NCBI RefSeq assembly: GCF_030867145.1
Contig: NC_134414.1
Coordinates: 20,974,518-21,038,517 of the forward strand
Length of the DNA: 64,000 nucleotides
Direction of reading: 5' to 3'
Source: Opisthocomus hoazin
Taxonomy: Eukaryota > Chordata > Aves > Opisthocomiformes > Opisthocomidae
In this document: positions 57,801-64,000 of the stretch, piece by piece
How the letters are laid out: each line of letters opens with the position of its first letter
Numbering within the stretch: the first letter of the stretch is position 1
Notes under the pieces: model-generated
What the model was told of the DNA's origin: nothing
The model's database searches: none
The model's input: only the letters and a program-made list of their open reading frames with translations
Position numbers and translations under genes: made by a program

Positions 57801-60800
57801 GCCTACTGAAATAACATGGGGGTGGAACATCATACATTGGTATTGCTTAAAACAGTTCACAATATTTTCTCATTTTATGCTTGCCAAGGCACATGTACAA
57901 GGTTTAAAGTTTATACTACAGGACTTAAGTGAGAAGTACTGGAATTCTGCAGCACTCACGAAACTATGGCGCTCTCGTGTTCTTCCAGTATTTGTCAGTG
58001 CAGTCATACCTAAGGCAACTGCACACTGACATACAGCTCATCCACTGACTACCTGAAAACCAGAATCACCTCACAGGGCTTGTTTGAAGATCAAGGAATA
58101 GGATCAAAGAATGGATCGAGAGGTAGGATCAAAGAATCCATCTTTTCAAAAATAGTACTTGAATATCAAAAATTTTCCAGAAATAGATGAATGACGATAA
58201 ATACATTCAAATAACCTCCGAAAAAACATTTTTGTGTACCTTAAAGTAAATTGGAGCCATATCTCCTACTTCTTTTGGAACAGGAATACATTCGTATACC
58301 ATGTGATACCGTTTCTTCACACTCGTGTTTGTTTCTAGGAACACACAGTCCAAGTCTTTAGCTTCAAACATTTTCACCAACGCATTTCGGAACATCTGTT
58401 TCAAGCAAACAAAAAAGTATAATTTGAATTAACTTTTCAAAGCTTTCAGATATAATATTTTATATTATTTCACTAACATTATATTCAGAATAAACTCATA
58501 GTAAAAATGGATAACAGCAGCGATCATACTAGGAAAATTCCACATTATTCCACAACTTAGTATGAACTATATCTTCTACAATATGAACACACAAAGTCTA
58601 GAGAACTATTGTGAAATACGCCTTATAATTAACACTACAAACTCAAATTTTAATAAATACTGCATATTTTTACCGTGGAAATTAAAACTACGTTGAACTT
58701 CATAACTGTGATGCTCCATAAAACAACATGGCTTTAACAGTAGGTCCCAAGCTTGCAATTTCTAAGAAGGTAATCTCTTGGCTTGTATTGACTGCAGATC
58801 TCGTTATACTTTCACTACTCCTTCCAATTATACATTTCAAAAAAAAAAAAAAAAAAAAAAAGACTAGGCGTGCTTGACCTTTAAGGAAAATATTAATATT
58901 GCCTCATAAGCAAGCCACAGCTATAACCATCCTCGCTGTACGGAAGCTGACCAAATGCAATAGTGTAATACATCTGGCCTCACCTATTCACAGTGTGTTT
59001 CAGCTTATAATTCCACCAGCTCCAGCACCAGGGCCCTGCCCACGGCCCTGGCTGCCCGTGCAGATGGGCAGCTCTGACATGCTGCAGCTGTAAACTGGGA
59101 TCAGACGCAGCAGAGAGAGATTGGGGAAAAAAAAAAAAAGAGCTGTAAGAAGTGGGGGTCTGCCCCCCCTTCACTCAGGAGCTGCAGTTCAGCTCAGGCT
59201 CTCACTTTTGGTCCTTGCCTGAGCTAAGTTTCAGGGATGCTTGTGCTCAGCCATGTACCTGGCAGATCCTGTCCCTGAGTTGCTGACTTGACCTTGAACC
59301 TAAGTCATCACTGCAGACTTGTCTGGCCATCACTGGGCCGTGGCTGTTTACCGTCATGGGACCTGCTCTCTTCTCCTGGCTTGGGCACCATGGGACTGTG
59401 CCTTGGCAGCGAGGTGACTTTCCCCACCTGCCTTGCCTGTCACCTTCTGCCCTTGACTTGTCTTCCTGCGGAGCAGCCACTCTTGTTGGGCCCTGACTCC
59501 CGGCAGTTGGTATTCGCACCCAAGAAACGCAACAAGTGCATCATTCTACAGCTTACAATGCAGATGCTGAACTCAACTATCAAGCACAAGGGATGACTTC
59601 TGAGACATTCAGGCTCATTTTCAAATGCACAAAAGATCTGGCTTTGTGGCAGGGTGAGCATTTCCCAAAGTGTCTCAAGATCTTGGAAAGTGATTTTTTT
59701 AAAATTAAGATCTTTGTTTTATACATGCTCTCTACACCATTTCCACTTCGTAAGCTAAGAAATCACTGAAACTGCATGAGCCTCACAGACCACAGGTACT
59801 CACACAGTACTCTAGGCTGTCCTTTTTGCACTGATCTTTTTTTTTCAATTAGCAATGCTTAGAAGTACAAACAACACCATTAAAAAGCTAATCCCATCTA
59901 AGGGTTTAAGCGTTCCTATCTTAATGCAAATGAGCTGATGAATAAGCTAACACACATATTCACAAACATCAGCAAGTACTGAAGTAAAACAGATGCAAAG
60001 CAAATCACCGCCAGGACCTCAATGCAACAGGAATAGAAACTGAGCTCTCTTCTCCCCACTCCTTTGTCATCTTGCACAGTATGAATCAAACCAAAATGCT
60101 AAGAAACTTGGCCAAATACACGTATCTTAACCACATATTTAAGCTCTCCAGAGCAGGCCCTTGTGTCCCGAATTCCTCCTCACAAACAAGCTGCTCCATG
60201 CGTGACAAGAAAACGCTACCACTCGCCTCACACACGCACAACTGGTGAAACACACAGCTGGAAGATACTGCCTGGTGAACAGATCGCTGTACCGCGACTG
60301 ATAAGGGACCTGGCTGCGCAGAGCAACAGACAGCTCTGAATTAATACCTTGTTGTCTTCTCCCCCTCACCCTGGCCCCCCAACCTCTACTTCTGAAACAC
60401 ACCAAAGCAAGCAACTGCGGTGAGATCCGAGGCTGGCAACCACAGGTTGGGAACAACTGTTACTTACAGTTGCTACCCTGCAAGATCAACCGAAATACAA
60501 ATCCACTGAAAAGCCTTTGTCTCTGCCCATGGCAGGGGGTTGGAACGAAATGTTCTATAAGGTTCCCTTCCAACCCAAACCATTCTACGATTTTGTATCT
60601 ACAGATGTTTGCTAACATTTCCCAGACTGCAGTTTCTCATTTTTAAATACACTGCACTTTTTCTCCAAATTCTGAGTGGGCCAAAACATCAAGGATAATT
60701 AGCATTGGAAAGTACAAAAGCACTCATGTGAGCAAATAAGAGGGCTTGGCTTATGCTTGGATGCACAGAACATCGATACATATAACAGTTCAGGCAATAC

Positions 60801-63800
60801 AGAACACGTAAAGATTCATATCTTTTTGTATTAAAAAAGTGACATGCATATTTACTTTGGCAATTGAACACATCAGTCTAAAACACACAACATGCTAAAT
60901 TCAAGTGCCTGAAGGCATACAGTATAAAAGAACCCTTCTTGCTTTATTCCAATACATCTTAACAAAAAATAGTCCAGCAAAAATAGTTAACTAAAACATG
61001 TGCACAAGACAACGTTTTATGGATATTTGAAGTATGATAATTTTTTTTTTTCCCTCAACAGCAGTACAAAATATGGCTCTGGCATCAGAAAGGCAGTTTA
61101 GTCACTGAGTATGTGTATGCTTATACTCCTGCTAAAGCCTTCCAGACTCCTCCTACTGAATTACATAGAAGCTGAAAAGAACAAAAAAAAAATATCGGTG
61201 TCCATCACCTCCCAAAGTACTTTGTTGCAAATGAATGCTTAAACTGAATATGAATATATTCACAGGGTCAATGGACAACTGTTTTTACCAACTAGCTGCA
61301 TTGTCTAGCAAGGAATGGACTAGTGTTGAATACAGCAACTACATTTGCTTACCTTTTATTCATCCTATTTTCCTTCTCATACAAATTTAGAAAAAAATAT
61401 CATCAATTTAGTTAAAAGAGGTTAAGATACATAGAAGATATAGAATAAACAATATTGTCACTTTTCCCCATGCTCTGTTGTTCCTCCTGATCCTACTTGT
61501 TGCTCTTATTTGCTTCTTATCCACCTTTATCAGGTATTTCTGTCATATGCAAAAAACTCCTTTCCCTTCCTGCTTGGGAGGAGCATAATTTACTAGGAAA
61601 CACCATACAAAAATTAGATCAGCCATGAGAATCAATGCGGGGAGAAAATTTGGAAAGTCAGAGAGTCCATCCATCACGCCTGAGGCAAGACCAATGTTAC
61701 TTAAATAATTTCAAACTTGTGAATTAACCTATTTTTAAAGCTAAGCCACTGCAAGCAACGAAGCCTTTCTCTAGTCTGAAACAGTATCCAATATTCTGAG
61801 ATAAGAGATTGCAAGTTGTTTTCCCCTGGTAATAATCCTGATGGGGGGAGGGGAAAACCAATCCCTGTCAATCTCTTTGGCAGAATCTTGTTACATTCTT
61901 TCCTTGATTTTCCTTTTCCAAAGAAAACAGAACTCAAAACCCTCAAAATGTCTTCATAAGAGAATTGGAAAGCATGACCCATCATGCTTGGCACTTTATT
62001 CAAACAATTCTTTTCAAAAAAGTAGGAAACTGGATTCTAACTAGGACCTCCCTGATTTGAAGAAGAATGAGGTAGTTCTCACTCAACTGACATCCACCCA
62101 AAACCCAGATTAGTTTAAAAGAGCTGAAGATACGTAAACAACGTATTTTCAGCCTACTTTTTATTACTAGTGATCTTTGTGCCCTGATAATCCTTTTCTT
62201 TTCCTTGGCACTCCCAAGGAAATCCAAAGCGCCAAGCCAGTTACTCCACTTCGTGTAAGGGATCAGCTATACCTACGTCACCCCGAGAGATGTTCCTCTA
62301 ACCTGGTTTCAAAGACCTCCAACAACAGAGGTTCTGCAGCATTCCAGGCAACTGTTTCTAATTCTTATAAATGAGAACTTTTCTTCAGTGTTCAGCCTGC
62401 ATCTCCCTTTTTCAATTTTTGACCACTACTTTTCATCCACAGTGCTAGAATGTTCTTCCCCTTAGTGGAATAAGACAAGAGCTGCCAGTCTGGAAATTAT
62501 GAAAACAGGTATTCATGACAAGTGTATTATTCAAAACAACATTATTTTACAAAAATGTTAGAACATGCAACAGTTTCTCAGCTGACCTGGATTTCTTCCC
62601 AGATGTCTTCATCCAAAAGAGTGGCTGCAGTATGGTGCTGTAGAGGGGCTATCAGGCAGTGACCTTCAGTAAGGGACTGGTGCCTTGGTAGAGACAAGTA
62701 TACCTACAAATAGCAAACAAAAACTGAAGCGTCCATTTTTCTAGTGTTAAAAACCTTCCCATTGCTAATGCTAAGAAATATATCACTTACTAAAATTCAA
62801 ACCAATAGAAGCCATTACCTTCTAATTTCAGCATGGTATTAGTGATATTAATGTTTTTAAAAAGGTCCCATTATCCATCAGCAGCTCAAATGAGCTAGTA
62901 GTATCCAGGCAGCAGCTCCACCACCAAGGCAGTAATATCAGCCTTATAGACCAACAGGTATCCTAACTGTTATGAAATCACACCGTTTAGTCCATTACAA
63001 TACTTTTTGTGTATATATATTTGCATTTATTTTAGTAGAATATAATATATATATTAAAATGCATATACAGATATAGATATATCTCTATATATATCTGTTA
63101 GATATATAAGCATATACACACAGATATATATAGACACAGAGATACACATCTGTATGTATTTTTATATGTATATATATATAATCTATCTATATAAAAAAAT
63201 AAGTGCAATGTACCATAATACATATCTATGCATTTAATTCCTTGGCCTACAAAAAGTTTCAAATCATATGAAAAACATCAATAATAAATGAAAACTTTGG
63301 AGAAAGAATGACAAAAAAGCCTATATTGAAGCTTTTCATATGTTAAAAATCCAAATATTTGTGCAACTTTTCAAAGCATTAACAGAAACAAGGTTCCCCG
63401 TAGCAAACTTTTGTCTATTTCAAAGGATTTTAGGCTTAAAAATTGAATTTTCCACTTAATTTTATTTTATATCATTGAGATACAATTCTTCACCAGTTCA
63501 TATTTCCTCCAGTGCACTGATTTAGTCTTCCACAAATCCACCTACAGCCTAATCTCTGCACTCAGAACTTTTGCTTCCATTTTCCACAAAACCACAAACT
63601 TAAAGTTCTGATATCAAAGATTACCTTTATAATTCGTGACAGATTTGTATCTTTCTCTCTCACCCTTGAGGAATTTGTGAAATCAATTGGAAGGGCAAGG
63701 AAAATAAGATGCAAAACAATAAATCATTTCACAGAAGCAATTTCGTTCTTAATCTTAGGCATTTGAACATTAACACTGCCCTCCTTTATTTCTTTTTTAT

Positions 63801-64000
63801 TTTTATATTTGTGTTAAATTGCTATTTTCTTACCTTGGTGCCAATTGCAATAATAAGATGTTTAGAAAGTTCACTGCTATCAAAGCAGTATGGGCACTTT
63901 TCCATGCGTGCAGCAAGCTGCTGGTGTTCGTGGATTGCTTTTCTTCTTTGCATTTCTTCCTCTTCCCCACTGCGTGCTCTTTTGGCTGCTTTGGAAACAA
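51712..64000 (-). CDS. CWF19L2: CWF19L2, C-terminal part (last six coding exons)
   Basis: Coding exons on the minus strand: 64000-63834 (continues past the window), 62703-62587, 58395-58240, 56867-56787, 52872-52771 and 51852-51712. Together they give about 253 residues, the C-terminal quarter or so of a protein of roughly 890 residues in mammals. The sequence carries both C-terminal CwfJ domains. The first has a zinc-finger-like [20 protein letters not shown] and the HIT-like [12 protein letters not shown]. The second has [20 protein letters not shown] and ends [17 protein letters not shown]. The family (yeast Drn1, fission yeast Cwf19) works in the nucleus with the spliceosome and the lariat-debranching enzyme. 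The frame is intact throughout. All five introns are GT-AG and lie between codons. Confidence 0.97.
52771..52872 (-). CDS. CWF19L2: CWF19L2 coding exon, 34 codons
   Basis: It codes for [18 protein letters not shown] and on to KFPHYFGK, a highly conserved block of the second CwfJ domain. The acceptor is TGTGTGCAG and the donor GTATTG. It is 102 bases long, phase 0 at both ends. Confidence 0.97.
53554..53845 (+). mobile_element. LTR fragment of the second ERV family, copy 2
   Basis: It begins GGTCTGGCTGGGATGGAGTT and follows copy 43498 through TTAATTTTCTTCACTGCAGC, GGTGCTGTGTTTTGGA and GCTGATAACATGCCAGTGTT. After about 53690 the sequence is GC-rich and no longer matches copy 1, so the right border is uncertain. 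It lies in a CWF19L2 intron, antisense to the gene. Confidence 0.65.
54460..54535 (-). repeat. Old CR1-type relic
   Basis: The plus strand reads CTGTACCCAAAACCAGACCC and CCAGGTGAAGCCTCACCA, the reverse of a conserved part of old CR1-type elements. It is short, diverged and non-coding, and lies just before the younger CR1 at 54560. Confidence 0.5.
54560..55880 (+). repeat. CR1 LINE with internal deletion
   Basis: It starts in the end of the CR1 endonuclease domain: [14 protein letters not shown], then [10 protein letters not shown] with the conserved SDH. Near 54785 it jumps straight to the reverse transcriptase after its first catalytic motif ([17 protein letters not shown] type sequence). 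The linker and the [10 protein letters not shown] motif are absent, so more than 1 kb of a full CR1 is deleted. It then runs through [19 protein letters not shown] and the complete 3' end GATTCTGTGA. It lies in a CWF19L2 intron, antisense. Confidence 0.93.
54819..55391 (+). pseudogene. CR1 reverse transcriptase fragment
   Basis: 190 open codons from the middle of the polymerase: [43 protein letters not shown] (Leu replaced by Pro after the catalytic pair) and the thumb-like [17 protein letters not shown]. It ends at TAG where relatives read on. The first catalytic aspartate motif is deleted, so the product would be inactive. Confidence 0.88.
55881..56786. other. CWF19L2 intron sequence, nothing further
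   Basis: AT-rich intron. No exon or named repeat seen. Confidence 0.7.
56787..56867 (-). CDS. CWF19L2: CWF19L2 coding exon, 27 codons
   Basis: It codes for [19 protein letters not shown] and on to DVRKS. The acceptor is GATTTTACAG and the donor GTAAGT. It is 81 bases long, phase 0 at both ends, and opens the second CwfJ C-terminal domain. Confidence 0.97.
58240..58395 (-). CDS. CWF19L2: CWF19L2 coding exon, 52 codons
   Basis: It codes for [20 protein letters not shown] through [20 protein letters not shown]. The acceptor is GCTTGAAACAG and the donor GTACAC. It is 156 bases long, phase 0 at both ends, and completes the first CwfJ C-terminal domain. Confidence 0.97.
58839..58861 (+). repeat. 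Poly-A run, 23 bases
   Basis: A plain A23 tract in a CWF19L2 intron, read as T on the gene strand. Confidence 0.95.
58995..59525. repeat. GC-rich unclassified insert in a CWF19L2 intron
   Basis: About 530 bases that are clearly richer in G and C than the surrounding AT-rich intron, with sharp edges. Words such as GGGCCCTGCCCACGGCCCTG and TCACTGCAGACTTG look like parts of a dispersed element, perhaps an LTR, but I cannot name it. No coding content. Confidence 0.4.
60518..60593 (+). repeat. CR1 LINE, extreme 3' tail
   Basis: A short end fragment: CTGCCCATGGCAGGGGGTTG, AGGTTCCCTTCCAACCCAAA and CATTCTACGATT. It lies in a CWF19L2 intron, antisense. Confidence 0.88.
62245..62450 (-). repeat. Old CR1-type LINE relic
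   Basis: The plus strand reads CAAAGACCTCCAACAACAGA, GGTTCTGCAGCATTCCAGGC, a TTCTTCAGTGTTCAGCCTGC segment and CATCTCCC. This is the reverse of an ancient CR1/L3 3' region. It is sense to CWF19L2 but non-coding. Confidence 0.5.
62587..62703 (-). CDS. CWF19L2: CWF19L2 coding exon, 39 codons
   Basis: It codes for [30 protein letters not shown] and DEDIWEEIQ. It carries the histidine-triad-like H-C-L-I-x-P-x-x-H-H motif of the first CwfJ domain. The acceptor is TATTTGTAG and the donor GTCAGC. It is 117 bases long, phase 0 at both ends. Confidence 0.97.
63005..63210. repeat. AT-rich simple repeat (TATA/GATATA type)
   Basis: An imperfect low-complexity tract of TATATA, GATATA and ATCTATCTAT units within the CWF19L2 intron between 62703 and 63834. 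Confidence 0.85.
63834..64000 (-). CDS. CWF19L2: CWF19L2 coding exon, cut by window edge
   Basis: It codes for [20 protein letters not shown], a basic/acidic coiled-coil-like lead, then [20 protein letters not shown] and on to IAIGTK before the donor GTAAGA. The CPYC pair starts the first CwfJ C-terminal domain. The upstream end of the exon lies at or beyond the window edge. Confidence 0.96.

Noticed and set aside
57640-58029. Plus-strand frame of 129 codons inside a CWF19L2 intron
   Set aside because: It lies antisense in an intron, has no domain and no flanking splice pattern. Chance length in AT-rich sequence is likely.
63005-63210. CRISPR-like or replication-origin-like repeat
   Set aside because: It is an imperfect AT microsatellite in an intron. 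There are no spaced identical repeats.

Overview
The window looks like bird nuclear DNA. It holds two vertebrate genes that can be read exon by exon with GT-AG splice sites. It also carries many CR1 LINE copies with the ATTCTATGATTC-type 3' end typical of birds, and ERVL-type LTRs of avian character. There are no bacterial-style gene clusters, no CRISPR array and no recognisable tRNA or rRNA genes. Most long open frames are chance frames or remnants of transposons.

Layout. 1-8.6 kb: non-coding, with an old, diverged CR1-type element on the minus strand (about 4.3-5.5 kb) and one orphan TATA/ATG arrangement near 6.2 kb. 8.6-10.8 kb: two solo LTRs of one ERVL-type family, same orientation. 13.1-13.6 kb: a CR1 tail abutting a short minus-strand coding-like frame. 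15.0-16.8 kb: a complete three-exon VMO1 gene (vitelline membrane outer layer protein 1), plus strand. 17-28.4 kb: mostly unique sequence with a pair of related, probably LTR-like, repeats at about 17.2 and 28.1 kb. 28.8-34 kb and again 43.8-50.9 kb: minus-strand frames bounded by splice-like signals that I cannot assign. 35.8-43.0 kb: a CR1-rich block with one CR1 inserted inside another, a 25-base G run, and a nearly 2.1-kb CR1 with decayed reverse transcriptase. 51.7 kb to the right edge: the last six coding exons of CWF19L2, minus strand, with CR1 and LTR insertions in its introns.

How the parts relate. VMO1 encodes a secreted egg-coat protein and CWF19L2 a nuclear factor of the intron-lariat/spliceosome pathway. 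They are neighbours, not partners, and nothing indicates shared regulation. All nine younger CR1 pieces lie on the plus strand, which is antisense to CWF19L2; the older CR1-type relics lie on the minus strand. I found no convincing undescribed system. The most useful leads are the unassigned minus-strand exon candidates, the chimeric ORF made by nested CR1 insertion, the two unclassified repeat pairs, and the splice junction of VMO1.
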